Positions 33,172 through 42,682 of a DNA stretch of 64,000 nucleotides are shown in pieces. Position 1 is the first letter of the stretch; every line of letters begins with the position of its first letter. The notes under the pieces are model-generated. The model ran no database searches. It was not told the DNA's origin and saw nothing but the letters and a program-made list of their open reading frames with translations. A program made the position numbers and the translations under genes. The DNA comes from Salifodinibacter halophilus (GTDB taxonomy: Bacteria > Pseudomonadota > Gammaproteobacteria > Nevskiales > Salinisphaeraceae). The stretch covers positions 2,108,001-2,172,000 of the forward strand of contig JABEEB010000001.1 in assembly GCA_012999515.1 (NCBI GenBank), given 5' to 3'.

Positions 33172-36100
33172 ATGCCCAAGCGTAGCGACATAAGCAGCAT
33201 CCTCGTTATCGGTGCAGGGCCGATCATCATCGGCCAAGCCTGTGAGTTTGACTATTCGGGCATGCAGGCCTGCAAGGCGCTGACCGACGAGGGTTTTCGC
33301 GTCATTCTCGTGAACTCCAACCCGGCCACGATCATGACCGATCCGGAAACAGCGGACGCGGTCTATATCGAGCCCATTACACCCGCTACTGTCGAGCGCA
33401 TCATCGAAGTGGAGCGCCCGGATGCGCTGTTGCCGACCATGGGTGGGCAGACCGCGCTGAATTGCGCGTTGGATCTGTATAACGGCGAAGTCTTGAAACA
33501 CCACGGTGTGGAGATGATCGGTGCCTCACAGGAGGCGATCGACACTGCCGAGGATCGCGAGGCGTTTCGCGAGGCGATGAACGAGATCGGCTTGGCCACG
33601 CCGGCTTCGGCCATCGTGCACAACGCCGCCGAAGGTGATGAAGTCGTGGCCCGCATCGGTTTTCCGATCATTTCACGGCCGTCGTTTACGCTCGGTGGCA
33701 GTGGTGGTGGCATTGCCTATAACCGTGAGGAGTTCGACGATCTGCTCGCGCGCGGGCTGGAACTGTCGCCGACGCACGAAGTGCTCCTGGAACAGTCGGT
33801 GCTGGGCTGGAAAGAATACGAAATGGAAGTTGTTCGTGACCACGCGGATAACTGCATCATCGTCTGCGCGATCGAAAACATCGATCCGATGGGCGTGCAC
33901 ACGGGCGACTCGATCACGGTTGCGCCGACCCAGACGCTGACCGACAAGGAATATCAGCGCATGCGCGATGGTTCGCTGGCATGCCTGCGCCGGATTGGCG
34001 TGGACACTGGCGGCTCGAATGTGCAATTCGCCATCAACCCGGTCGACGGGCAGATGATTGTCATTGAGATGAATCCGCGCGTGTCGCGCTCTTCGGCGCT
34101 GGCCTCCAAGGCGACAGGATTCCCGGTCGCCAAGGTCGCAGCCAAACTGGCAGTCGGTTATACGCTCGACGAACTGGCCAACGAAATCACCGGTGGCGCG
34201 ACGCCGGCATCGTTTGAGCCGTCGATCGACTATGTCGTGACCAAGATGCCGCGGTTTACGTTCGAGAAATTCCCGGCTGCGGACAATCGACTGACCACAC
34301 AGATGAAGTCGGTCGGAGAGGCTATGGCGATCGGGCGTAGTTTCCCCGAGTCGCTGCAAAAAGCCATGCGCAGTGTGGAAATCGGCTCGGATGGATTCGA
34401 ACCCATCATGCCCGAGGCCGACGACGAAACCGTGTTGGCGCATCTGCGTACCGAGCTCGCCAACCCAAACCAGTACCGGCTTTGGCAGATTGGCGAGGCG
34501 CTGCGGCGCGACATGTCGCTGGCCGAGATCTTTGAATTAACGCAAATTGATCCGTGGTTTACCGAGCAGATTGCGGAAATCATCGCCATGGAAGGCGCGC
34601 TAGGCGCTGCGACACTCGCCTCGCTGGATGACGAAACACTGGCCGATTATAAGCGGATCGGGTTTTCCGATCGGCGCTTGGCGCGGCTGCTGGAAAGTGA
34701 TGAATTCACCCTGCGCCGCACGCGGCAAAAAGCGAATGTAACGCCGGTGTATAAGCGCGTTGACTCGTGTGCGGCCGAATTCCCGACTGCGACGGCCTAC
34801 CAGTACTCGACCTACGAACAAGTCTGTGAGGCCAGCCCCGGCACGGGCCGTAAGATCATGGTTCTGGGCGGTGGTCCCAACCGTATCGGGCAGGGCATCG
34901 AGTTCGACTATTGCTGCGTCCATGCTGCGCTGGCCATGCGCGAGGACGGTTGCGAAACGGTCATGGTCAACTGCAACCCAGAGACCGTGTCGACCGACTA
35001 CGACACCTCCGATCGGCTGTATTTCGAGCCGTTGACGTTCGAGGACGTCATGGCTGTGGTCGATGTCGAGAAACCCGACGGCATCATCGTGCAGTACGGC
35101 GGGCAGACCCCGCTGGGGTTGGCGCGCCGTCTGGAAGCAGCGGGCGCGCCTATCATCGGTACGAGCCCGGATTCGATCGACCTGGCCGAGGATCGCGACC
35201 GATTCCTCAATTTGATCCACAAATTGGGCCTGAAACAACCGGCCAACCGTAGTGCGCGCTCGGAATCCGAGGCTATCGGTGCGGCCGCCGAAGTCGGCTA
35301 CCCGATGGTGGTTCGGCCGTCGCACGTGCTTGGCGGTCGGGCGATGGAGGTCGTCTACAACCGCGATGAGCTCCAGCATTATATGGACAACAATGTCCGT
35401 GTTGCCAGTGATTCGCCCGTGCTGCTGGACCGCTTCCTGGAAGAGGCGATCGAGTTGGATGTCGACGCTGTATCCGACGGCGAGGCAGTTTATGTCGGCG
35501 GCATCATGGAGCATATCGAGCAGGCCGGCGTGCACTCCGGCGACTCAGCGTGTTGCCTGCCGCCGTACAGCCTCGACGAGGCGTTGCTGGCCGAGATACG
35601 TGAGCAGACCGCTACATTGGCCCGCGCGTTGTCGGTGGTTGGTTTGATGAACGTGCAGTTCGCCATTGTCGGGCGTGACGTCTATATCCTCGAGGTCAAC
35701 CCGAGGGCATCGCGCACGGTGCCGTTTGTCTCCAAGGCGACCGGTGTGCCGCTAGCGCGGATCGCCGCGCGCGCCATGGCCGGCCAGTCTCTGGCGGATC
35801 AGGGCGTGACCCAAGCGGTTGAGCTGGGCCACTATGCTATTAAGGAAGCGGTCTTTCCATTCAAGAAATTTCCGGCTGTCGATCCATTGCTTGGCCCCGA
35901 GATGAAGTCCACCGGCGAAGTCATGGGGGCGGGGCGCACCTTCGGCGAAGCGTTTGCCAAATCGCAGCTTGCCGCCGGCATGGGGCTGCCCGACCACGGT
36001 ACGGCTCTGATTACCGTACGCGATGCGGATAAATCAGCAGCGATCGAGCTTGGTCGGACACTCACGGCCGCCGGACTTGAATTGGTCGCGACACGCGGCA

Positions 36101-36393
36101 CCGCGGACGCGCTGAACGAAGCCGGCGTTGCTTGCCGCGTGGTCAATAAAGTCAAACAAGGCCGGCCGCATATTGTCGACATGATTAAGAACGGCGAAAT
36201 CGCGCTGGTGATCAATACCACCGAGGGCAAGAAGGCCATCGAGGAATCGCGTTCGATCCGGATTGCGGCGCTGCGCTACCAGGTTGCTTATTTCACGACT
36301 ATCGCCGGCGCGCGCGCGTGCAGCGAGGCGTTAAGCGAATCTGCGACCGGTGCGGTATATCGGTTGCAGGCGCTTCAGCAGGCCGCGGAATAA
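33172..36393 (+). CDS. carB: Carbamoyl-phosphate synthase large subunit
   Basis: Uses two ATP, bicarbonate and ammonia from CarA to make carbamoyl phosphate. The 1073-residue protein is full length with two homologous ATP-grasp halves (first starting [23 protein letters not shown], second [21 protein letters not shown]) and a C-terminal allosteric domain (about 935-1073). No clear ribosome-binding site precedes the ATG; the upstream bases are T-rich. The gap to carA is 283 bases, wide for this pair. The ectoine operon follows 57 bases later. Confidence 0.97.
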   Translation: MPKRSDISSILVIGAGPIIIGQACEFDYSGMQACKALTDEGFRVILVNSNPATIMTDPETADAVYIEPITPATVERIIEVERPDALLPTMGGQTALNCALDLYNGEVLKHHGVEMIGASQEAIDTAEDREAFREAMNEIGLATPASAIVHNAAEGDEVVARIGFPIISRPSFTLGGSGGGIAYNREEFDDLLARGLELSPTHEVLLEQSVLGWKEYEMEVVRDHADNCIIVCAIENIDPMGVHTGDSITVAPTQTLTDKEYQRMRDGSLACLRRIGVDTGGSNVQFAINPVDGQMIVIEMNPRVSRSSALASKATGFPVAKVAAKLAVGYTLDELANEITGGATPASFEPSIDYVVTKMPRFTFEKFPAADNRLTTQMKSVGEAMAIGRSFPESLQKAMRSVEIGSDGFEPIMPEADDETVLAHLRTELANPNQYRLWQIGEALRRDMSLAEIFELTQIDPWFTEQIAEIIAMEGALGAATLASLDDETLADYKRIGFSDRRLARLLESDEFTLRRTRQKANVTPVYKRVDSCAAEFPTATAYQYSTYEQVCEASPGTGRKIMVLGGGPNRIGQGIEFDYCCVHAALAMREDGCETVMVNCNPETVSTDYDTSDRLYFEPLTFEDVMAVVDVEKPDGIIVQYGGQTPLGLARRLEAAGAPIIGTSPDSIDLAEDRDRFLNLIHKLGLKQPANRSARSESEAIGAAAEVGYPMVVRPSHVLGGRAMEVVYNRDELQHYMDNNVRVASDSPVLLDRFLEEAIELDVDAVSDGEAVYVGGIMEHIEQAGVHSGDSACCLPPYSLDEALLAEIREQTATLARALSVVGLMNVQFAIVGRDVYILEVNPRASRTVPFVSKATGVPLARIAARAMAGQSLADQGVTQAVELGHYAIKEAVFPFKKFPAVDPLLGPEMKSTGEVMGAGRTFGEAFAKSQLAAGMGLPDHGTALITVRDADKSAAIELGRTLTAAGLELVATRGTADALNEAGVACRVVNKVKQGRPHIVDMIKNGEIALVINTTEGKKAIEESRSIRIAALRYQVAYFTTIAGARACSEALSESATGAVYRLQALQQAAE

Positions 36394-36438
36394 AGCCTGC
36401 TGCGATAGGGCGGCGCGGCATAGCTTGCGCGATCCCGC

Positions 36439-36444
36439 TATAAT
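36439..36444 (+). promoter_or_regulatory. -10 box six bases ahead of ectA
   Basis: Consensus TATAAT with six bases (CACGGT) before the ectA ATG. A start point at normal distance would fall on the start codon. No ribosome-binding site and no clear -35 box are present. Confidence 0.5.
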
Positions 36445-36450
36445 CACGGT

Positions 36451-36993
36451 ATGAGTCTTGATGAAGACGCACCGGCGGTCGACGCTAAGCCGATCAGTTT
36501 CCGGTGCCCCGAGAAAGAAGATGGCGCCGATCTGATCCGGCTAGTGCGCGGTACCGGCGTTCTGGATGTTAACTCGGCTTACGCCTACATGCTGATTGGT
36601 GAGCATCACGCGCATACCAGTGTGCTCGCCGAAATCGAAGGTGAGCCGGTCGGTTTCGTATCGGCGTATCGGCCACATTCGTTGCCGGAAACGCTGTTCG
36701 TGTGGCAGGTAGGGGTCGCCGAGGCGGGCCGTGGCCAAGGCCTGGCCACGCGCATGTTGTTCGACATCCTGACGCGGCCAATCTGCGAAGACGTGCGTTA
36801 TCTCGATACGACTATCGCGACCAATAATGACGCGTCGAAAACCCTGTTCCGGCGATTGGCTGAGCGCATCAACGCTAACTGCGACGTACAAGAGCTGTTC
36901 TCAGCCGAGATGTTCGAAAACGAACAGGCCGCCGAGCATCTGTTTCGTATTGGGCCTTTCGACACCACCGTAATCCGCGCGCAGAACCTATAG
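36451..36993 (+). CDS. ectA: L-2,4-diaminobutyrate N-gamma-acetyltransferase
   Basis: Second enzyme of ectoine synthesis by reaction order: acetylates diaminobutyrate made by EctB. The 180-residue GNAT-fold protein has SFRCPEKEDGADLIRLV at its start, the acetyl-CoA loop VGVAEAGRGQGLATRML and the LDTTIATNNDASKTLFRRLA segment typical of EctA. It heads ectA-ectB-ectC, all on the plus strand with gaps of 37 and 51 bases. No ectR, ask or ectD is adjacent. TATAAT just before the ATG suggests a leaderless message. Confidence 0.95.
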   Translation: MSLDEDAPAVDAKPISFRCPEKEDGADLIRLVRGTGVLDVNSAYAYMLIGEHHAHTSVLAEIEGEPVGFVSAYRPHSLPETLFVWQVGVAEAGRGQGLATRMLFDILTRPICEDVRYLDTTIATNNDASKTLFRRLAERINANCDVQELFSAEMFENEQAAEHLFRIGPFDTTVIRAQNL

Positions 36994-37030
36994 CGCGCGC
37001 CCAGACGGGCTACAGGCCCAGGAGTTAAAT

Positions 37031-38308
37031 ATGCAGACGATCGAGCGTCTCGAATCCGAAGTCCGCGGTTACGTCCGTTCATTTCCGACCGTGTTTTCCA
37101 CGGCCAAGGGCAATCGACAGACCGACGAAAACGCGCGTGAATATATCGACTTCTTTGGCGGCGCGGGCGCGCTCAATTATGGCCACAACGATGAGGCCAT
37201 GAAAAAAGCGTTGATCGATTACATCGAGTCGGACGGCGTGACCCACGGCCTCGATACGGCGACGGCCGCCAAGCAACGGTTTCTGGAGGCGTTCGACGAA
37301 ATCGTGATGAAGCCGCGGGATATGAACTATAAGCTTCAGTTCCCGGGGCCGACCGGTACCAACGCTGTCGAAGCCGCGCTAAAACTCGCTCGCAAAGTCA
37401 CCGGCCGCAGCCAGATCATGCACTTCACGCATGGGTTCCACGGCATGACGCTCGGGGCTATGACCGTAACCGCCAACGCTGCGATTCGTGAAAGCGCTGG
37501 CGTGGATATTGCGGACAGCACGGTCGTGCCCTATAGCGATTTCTACGACGACCCGCAGCAGTCGATCGCCTATATCGAGCGCATGTTGACCGATCCGTTT
37601 TCGGGCATGGACAAACCGGCGGCGATGATTGTCGAAGCCGTGCAAGGCGAGGGCGGGATCCATGTCGCCGACTATGATTGGCTCAAAGAGATCGAGCGCC
37701 TCTGTCGCGACCACGATATTTTGCTAATCCTGGATGAAATACAAGCCGGTGTTGGTCGGACTGGCCCGTTTTTCGCCTTTGAGCCGTCGGGCATCAAGCC
37801 GGACATGATTACGATGGCCAAATCGGTATCGGGTTATGGCCTGCCGATGTCGCTCGTTTTGATCCGGCCCGAGATCGACGAATGGGATGCCGGCGAGCAT
37901 ACCGGCACATTCCGTGGCAACAACCATGCGTTTGTCACTGCAGTCGCTGCGCTGGAGACCTATTGGCGCGACGATACGCTCCATCAGGAAACGCTTCGAA
38001 AAGGCGAGCATGCCCGAGAGCGCATGCGTTCCATGATTGATCGCGTGGACGGATTCAACGCCACGATTCGTGGTCAGGGGCTTTTTATCGGTATGGACTG
38101 CGAGCGCCCGGAACTCGGCAACGAGATTTCGGCTGCCTGCTTTGAGCGTGGCCTGATCCTGGAGACGACCGGCGAGGATGATCGCGTCGTCAAGGTGATG
38201 CCGCCATTGATCACGCCCGATGCCGATCTCGATGCGGGGCTGGATATCCTCGAAGACGCCGTCAAATATGTCGGGCGTCAGCATGGGCTTGCCGGTACAG
38301 CCGCTTGA
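37031..38308 (+). CDS. ectB: Diaminobutyrate-2-oxoglutarate transaminase
   Basis: First dedicated step of ectoine synthesis: transaminates aspartate semialdehyde with glutamate to 2,4-diaminobutyrate, using PLP. The 425-residue class III aminotransferase has FPGPTGTNAVEAALKLAR, LDEIQAGVGRTG (Asp235) and the PLP lysine Lys264 in TMAKSVSGYGLP. A clear AGGAG ribosome-binding site lies ahead of the ATG. Aspartate semialdehyde is shared with DapA in this window. Confidence 0.96.
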   Translation: MQTIERLESEVRGYVRSFPTVFSTAKGNRQTDENAREYIDFFGGAGALNYGHNDEAMKKALIDYIESDGVTHGLDTATAAKQRFLEAFDEIVMKPRDMNYKLQFPGPTGTNAVEAALKLARKVTGRSQIMHFTHGFHGMTLGAMTVTANAAIRESAGVDIADSTVVPYSDFYDDPQQSIAYIERMLTDPFSGMDKPAAMIVEAVQGEGGIHVADYDWLKEIERLCRDHDILLILDEIQAGVGRTGPFFAFEPSGIKPDMITMAKSVSGYGLPMSLVLIRPEIDEWDAGEHTGTFRGNNHAFVTAVAALETYWRDDTLHQETLRKGEHARERMRSMIDRVDGFNATIRGQGLFIGMDCERPELGNEISAACFERGLILETTGEDDRVVKVMPPLITPDADLDAGLDILEDAVKYVGRQHGLAGTAA

Positions 38309-38359
38309 TGCACACACCCGGTCCGATAACCGCCGAACTGATCACCTAAGGAGTCGTCC

Positions 38360-38749
38360 ATGAAAATTATACGAACCGAAGAATTGCGTGGCACGGACCG
38401 CGAAGTCATAAGCCCCGATGGTTGGACCAGTGTTCGTTGGCTTCTGAAGTCCGACGGCATGGGGTACTCGTTCCACGAAACGACATTCCCGCCGGGCCTC
38501 GAGTGCGATATGTGGTACAAGTACCACCTGGAGGCGGTGTTTTGTTATCAGGGCGAAGGTTCGATCGTTAATCGTGATACCGGCGAGGAGTTTCAGATTT
38601 CTCCCGGTACCGTGTACGCACTCGATGAGCACGATCGCCACACGCTCAAAGCAAGTAGCGAGCTCAAACTCGTCTGTGTCTTCAATCCGCCGTGTACCGG
38701 CCGGGAAATGCACGACGAAGATGGCAGCTACCTGCCGGATACGGAATAG
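38360..38749 (+). CDS. ectC: L-ectoine synthase
   Basis: Closes N-gamma-acetyl-diaminobutyrate to ectoine, the compatible solute. The 129-residue cupin has the family start KIIRTEEL, WTSVRWLLKSDGMGYSFHET, and YKYHLEAVFCYQGEG. By alignment from memory, Glu58, Tyr86 and His94 correspond to the iron-binding triad. An AAGGAG ribosome-binding site precedes the ATG. It is the last ect gene; no ectoine hydroxylase follows. A 135-base gap without a clear terminator separates it from the acyltransferase fusion gene. Confidence 0.96.
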   Translation: MKIIRTEELRGTDREVISPDGWTSVRWLLKSDGMGYSFHETTFPPGLECDMWYKYHLEAVFCYQGEGSIVNRDTGEEFQISPGTVYALDEHDRHTLKASSELKLVCVFNPPCTGREMHDEDGSYLPDTE

Positions 38750-38884
38750 TTGACGCAGCAGCATATTTAGCCCGCCCCGGGAGCGAGGAGATCGCAACGT
38801 TTCGGCCAGGCGTTGTGGCCAGGCTGTCAATCGGATCGGTTACAAGAAGCCGCCGAGCATCAAGATAAATAAGAGTTCCGAAAA

Positions 38885-40540
38885 TTGGTGATCGACGCGT
38901 TGCGCCGAAGCGTTCAGTCGTGCGCAAGTTGGGCATTTAGCACTTACGCTGCGCTGGTTGTACTTGCCTGTAATCTGATCACGTGGCCACTCCTGCTACT
39001 GATCCCTGGCGCCGATCGCCGCCGGGCGGTTGCGCGGTTCGGCACGCTGATGGTGGTTCGCCTGGCCGGTATCGGTTTGCGAGTGGAAGGTCGTGACAAC
39101 TTGCCGCCGGGACCTTGCGTCGTGGTGGCCAATCATCGAAGTTATTTCGACGGCCTCGCATTGATCTGTGCGCTGCCAGCTGGCTTTTCCCCCATGATTA
39201 AGGACGCTGTGCGTCAAATCCCGGTTTTGGGGCGGGTGATGGCGCGCGCGGGCTCGCTCTACGTTCGTCGTACGCCGGCGAGAGAGGCTGGCCTCGATAC
39301 GCTGCGTGTCATTCGCCGCGTTCGGGGTGGCGTGTCGCCCGCGGTATTTGCCGAGGGGACGCTGTCGCCGGATCATGGCCTGCTTCCCCTGCGCGATGGT
39401 GCGTTTTTAATCGCGGCGCGTGCCGGATTACCGGTTGTGCCGGTGGCTATCCAGGGGAGCGATAACGTGCTGCCGTCCGGCGGTCGACGGCTCCGATGTG
39501 GACGGATTACGGTACGAATTGGCCAGCCCTTATCAGCGGCTGGGCGCGATTGGGCGGCCGGCGGCGTGCTTAGAGATCGTATCGAGCATGCGCTCTGGGG
39601 CTTGTTATCGCCGGCCACTGCGTCGTGGCGGTCAACACTTTGTGCCGCCGACTATTATGCGAAAGCACTGAGCGCGTATACCGACCCGGCGGTCGTTATC
39701 GATCTGGATACGCTATCGGCCTGTCTGCGCTCTACATTGCGTCGCTTGCCATCGAAACCTTTGCGCTTCGATGCACGCGTGCTGGGTGATGCTGCCCTTG
39801 CACGTCGCATCTGGCGAAGCGATGTCCGGATCAATGCAGTGTTGTTTGACTGCGTCGGTACGGCGAAGGATTGGGTCAATAACCGGGGGTTTGACGATGC
39901 GCTGATTGCACCGCCTACTATCGAGTCCAAAGAAGCGGCACAAATGGCGATGCTGGCGGCTGAAACGCGACGCGTGGCCGTCGCCGTGTCGCATTCGGCC
40001 GATCTCGCAGCGTTGGAGCACGCACTGCAAGATTGCCGGCGCTCGCTCGTGGTTTGGGCGCGCGTGACCGATAGTGGCGCACAATCCTGTGATGCGGCGA
40101 TCCAGCAAATCCAAACGATCGTGGATGTCTGCCGAAAACGTTCCGTATTTCGTCTGGGCGGTATTCTGATCGAGCCGGCCCAGCTTGAAAGGCAGTCGTG
40201 TGCCGGCGGTTCCGCCGCCGATGTGAAAACCTTGATCGAGCGAGCGGCAACGATTACGACGCCCGTGTCAGTCCTTGGAGCGACCACGTCGATGGCGATA
40301 CATCGATTGCGCTGTGTCAACGAAGTCGTGTTTGGTCAGGAGCTCGAGCAGGCGACCCCGGCTGACAGCAGCGGCTGGGTGTTTGCTGGGCGCACTCATG
40401 ATCGGGCCGGGCGGCGCGGTGTCATGCCGATCGATGTCCGTTCACTACGCGGATGCCGCGAACGACGGATTGATCTGTATGGCGGGTCGATCGTGGCCGA
40501 TCAGGCCGCGCCACGCGAGCAAGTAAACGTTAGCGGTTGA
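38885..40540 (+). CDS. PlsC-type acyltransferase fused to a degenerate alanine-racemase-like barrel domain
   Basis: A 551-residue protein. Residues 20-40 are hydrophobic; 65-245 form a lysophosphatidic-acid-type acyltransferase with the catalytic H84-x4-D89 (NHRSYFD), the FAEGTLS motif at 155-161 and LPVVPVAIQG. From about 265 the sequence changes: YTDPAVVIDLDTL, then DALIAPPTIES, VAVAVSHSADLAAL, VSVLGATTSM and VNEVVFGQEL follow the order of landmarks in D-threonine-aldolase/alanine-racemase-fold enzymes. The expected PLP lysine motif (HAKT) reads DAR at 296-298, so PLP catalysis is unlikely. TTG (38885) or GTG (38888) is the start; no strong ribosome-binding site. The first domain is firm, the second inferred. 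It follows ectABC. Confidence 0.8.
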   Translation: MVIDALRRSVQSCASWAFSTYAALVVLACNLITWPLLLLIPGADRRRAVARFGTLMVVRLAGIGLRVEGRDNLPPGPCVVVANHRSYFDGLALICALPAGFSPMIKDAVRQIPVLGRVMARAGSLYVRRTPAREAGLDTLRVIRRVRGGVSPAVFAEGTLSPDHGLLPLRDGAFLIAARAGLPVVPVAIQGSDNVLPSGGRRLRCGRITVRIGQPLSAAGRDWAAGGVLRDRIEHALWGLLSPATASWRSTLCAADYYAKALSAYTDPAVVIDLDTLSACLRSTLRRLPSKPLRFDARVLGDAALARRIWRSDVRINAVLFDCVGTAKDWVNNRGFDDALIAPPTIESKEAAQMAMLAAETRRVAVAVSHSADLAALEHALQDCRRSLVVWARVTDSGAQSCDAAIQQIQTIVDVCRKRSVFRLGGILIEPAQLERQSCAGGSAADVKTLIERAATITTPVSVLGATTSMAIHRLRCVNEVVFGQELEQATPADSSGWVFAGRTHDRAGRRGVMPIDVRSLRGCRERRIDLYGGSIVADQAAPREQVNVSG

Positions 40541-40689
40541 GTCTTTAAAATCTGGGCGCTCACGCCGGCCATCTTAATCCGTAGCGCCATCGACGATGGA
40601 CATGCTCACAATGCCGGCAACCGGTGGCCGCGGGCCGTATTGCGAGCTAGCTTGTACGATATGAATCTTCGGTATCGGATAGTCGTGTT

Positions 40690-41415
40690 ATGAACCATTA
40701 CAGCCTTGATGATTACACCCGCCCTGTGCTGGAAACGCCGGAGCCGGGCGCAAAGTTGTTACTGCACTCATGCTGCGCACCGTGCGGCGGTGAGATCCTC
40801 GAAGCGGTGACAGCTGCTGGTATTGATACGACGGTGTATTTCTATAACCCCAATATTCACCCAGCCGCCGAGTACGAAATGCGCAAGGACGAGGATAAGC
40901 GTTTCTGCGACAAACTCGGCGTGCCGCATATCGACGGCGATTATGACACCGAGCATTGGTTCGATCGCATCAAGGGGCTAGAAGACGAGCCTGAACGTGG
41001 CAAACGCTGCACGGTGTGTTTCGACGTGCGTTTCGAGCGCACCGCGGCTTACGCAGCAAAGCATGGATTTGGCGTGATTTCGTCGACGCTCGGTATTTCG
41101 CGTTGGAAGAATATGGAACAAATCAATGATTGCGGCGTGCGCGCGGCCTCGCGTTATGACGACGTCACCTACTGGACGATCAACTGGCGCAAGAAGGGCG
41201 GTTCACAGCGCATGATTGAGATTGCCAAGCGCGAATCGTTCTACCAGCAGGAATATTGTGGCTGTGTCTACAGCCTGCGGGACACCAATCGTCATCGCCG
41301 TTCGCAGGGGCGACCGCGCGTGCAAAAAGGGGTCAAGTTTTATGGCCGCGAGGCGATTACAGGTGGCGATGGCCGCGGTGAATACCCGGCGCGTGATACC
41401 GAATCAACCGATTGA
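40690..41415 (+). CDS. queH: Epoxyqueuosine reductase QueH
   Basis: Last step of queuosine tRNA modification: reduces epoxyqueuosine at position 34. The 241-residue protein belongs to the QueH (DUF208) family, a cobalamin-independent replacement of QueG. The four cysteines expected to bind the iron-sulfur cluster appear in HSCCAPCGG (Cys28, Cys29) and in the later CTVC and YCGC motifs. The C-terminal 40 residues are basic and then acidic, beyond the usual core. It stands alone; 149 gene-free bases precede it. Confidence 0.93.
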   Translation: MNHYSLDDYTRPVLETPEPGAKLLLHSCCAPCGGEILEAVTAAGIDTTVYFYNPNIHPAAEYEMRKDEDKRFCDKLGVPHIDGDYDTEHWFDRIKGLEDEPERGKRCTVCFDVRFERTAAYAAKHGFGVISSTLGISRWKNMEQINDCGVRAASRYDDVTYWTINWRKKGGSQRMIEIAKRESFYQQEYCGCVYSLRDTNRHRRSQGRPRVQKGVKFYGREAITGGDGRGEYPARDTESTD

Positions 41416-41467
41416 TCGAGCTGTTGCGTAGCGCGCTTAACGTCGTTGTTTGTGTCGGCAAAGTGAG

Positions 41468-42637
41468 ATGAGCGCTACCGAGCCGGCCGCAGGCGTGGGC
41501 GATAAAACGCGGGTGACGCTGCTGGGGGCGATTCTCAATTTGCCGCTGGCGGCGATCAAGATCCTGGCCGGGATTTTCGGTCACTCACAGGCGTTGTTGG
41601 CCGACGGTATCCATTCGGCTGCCGATCTGATCGGTGATGCGCTGGTTTTTACCTCGGTCCGTGTCGCTAGCCGCAACGCCGACGCCGACCATCCGTACGG
41701 CCACGCGCGCATTGAGACAGCGGCAACCGGTGGTGTGGCGCTGTTTTTGTTGATTACGGCCGGTAGCCTCGCCTATGGCGGCGGGTTGGATGTCATCCGG
41801 GGTGATGCAAGTGGGGCAGCACCGACGGTTTTAGCACTCGCGGTGGCGCTGGCGTCGCTGGCGTTCAAAGAAGCGCTTTTCTGGTATACCTTGGCCATCG
41901 CGCGACGGACGCAGTCGCCGCTGCTACGTGCCAACGCTTGGCACCATCGTAGCGATGCGCTGTCATCGATTGCCGCCATCGCCGGCATCATTGGATCCAT
42001 GCTGGGTGTGCCCATCGGCGATGGCCTTGCAACGATCGCGATCGCGCTCATGCTGGCGATAATTGGCGCACGCTACGGTTGGCAAAGTTTTCGTGAGTTA
42101 ACCGATGCAGGGCTTACGCCGGACCGGGTGCGTGCCGTGCGCGAGCGGATCATGGCTGTGCCGGGCGTGTACCGGATGCGCCGGCTGCGAACGCGCGTCA
42201 TGGGCGGTCACGATGCGTTTGCCGACGTCGGCGTGCTGGTTGATCCGTATCTGAGCCTAACCGAGGCACACCGCATCAGTGAGCGTATCAGCGCCGAATT
42301 GATTGGTGCGATCGACGAGATCGCCGACGTTTGCGTTCACATCGAGCCCGACGGTCAGGCCGATAAGCCGGCTGCGCATGGCCTGCCGTTGCGCGAGGAA
42401 ATATTACCGACGCTGCGGACGCGCTGGGCCGTTGTCGACATTGCGCAACGGATCGAGCGCGTCGTGCTGCACTATGTCGAAGACGCGATATGGGTTGATT
42501 TGGTGCTGCCGCTCGAACTCGCGAGTGAAGACGCCACGCATCAGGCCGCGTTCGACCGGGCACTGGCCGACCTAACGACCGTTGCCGGCGTGCGCCTCTA
42601 TTACGTCCGATGCGCCCGTGCTATGCACGGTGCATGA
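41468..42637 (+). CDS. Cation diffusion facilitator transporter with extended C-terminus
   Basis: Inner-membrane metal/proton antiporter (Zn, Fe, Co or Mn). It has about six membrane segments with the metal-site pairs in LLADGIHSAADLIGDA and HHRSDALSS. After the membrane part comes a cytoplasmic domain (about 215-295, RVRAVRERIMAVPGVYRM onward) and then a second similar-sized region (about 310-385, ending AGVRLYYVRCAR), so the protein is longer (389 residues) than FieF-like members of about 300. The ATG at 41468 follows AAGTGAG. The metal is not predictable from sequence. Confidence 0.88.
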   Translation: MSATEPAAGVGDKTRVTLLGAILNLPLAAIKILAGIFGHSQALLADGIHSAADLIGDALVFTSVRVASRNADADHPYGHARIETAATGGVALFLLITAGSLAYGGGLDVIRGDASGAAPTVLALAVALASLAFKEALFWYTLAIARRTQSPLLRANAWHHRSDALSSIAAIAGIIGSMLGVPIGDGLATIAIALMLAIIGARYGWQSFRELTDAGLTPDRVRAVRERIMAVPGVYRMRRLRTRVMGGHDAFADVGVLVDPYLSLTEAHRISERISAELIGAIDEIADVCVHIEPDGQADKPAAHGLPLREEILPTLRTRWAVVDIAQRIERVVLHYVEDAIWVDLVLPLELASEDATHQAAFDRALADLTTVAGVRLYYVRCARAMHGA

Positions 42638-42657
42638 CCAACGTATTGAGTCGCTCA

Positions 42658-42675
42658 CGGGCCGCCGAAGGCCCG
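42658..42675. terminator. Hairpin between convergent transporter and gshA genes
   Basis: Arms CGGGCC and GGCCCG around GCCGAA, in the 45-base gap between two converging genes. Short and without a T-run, so only a weak candidate. Confidence 0.4.
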
Positions 42676-42682
42676 CGCCTTA

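Noticed and set aside
34600-35535. 311-residue open frame antisense to carB
   Set aside because: Overlaps the conserved second ATP-grasp half of CarB fully and has no features of its own.
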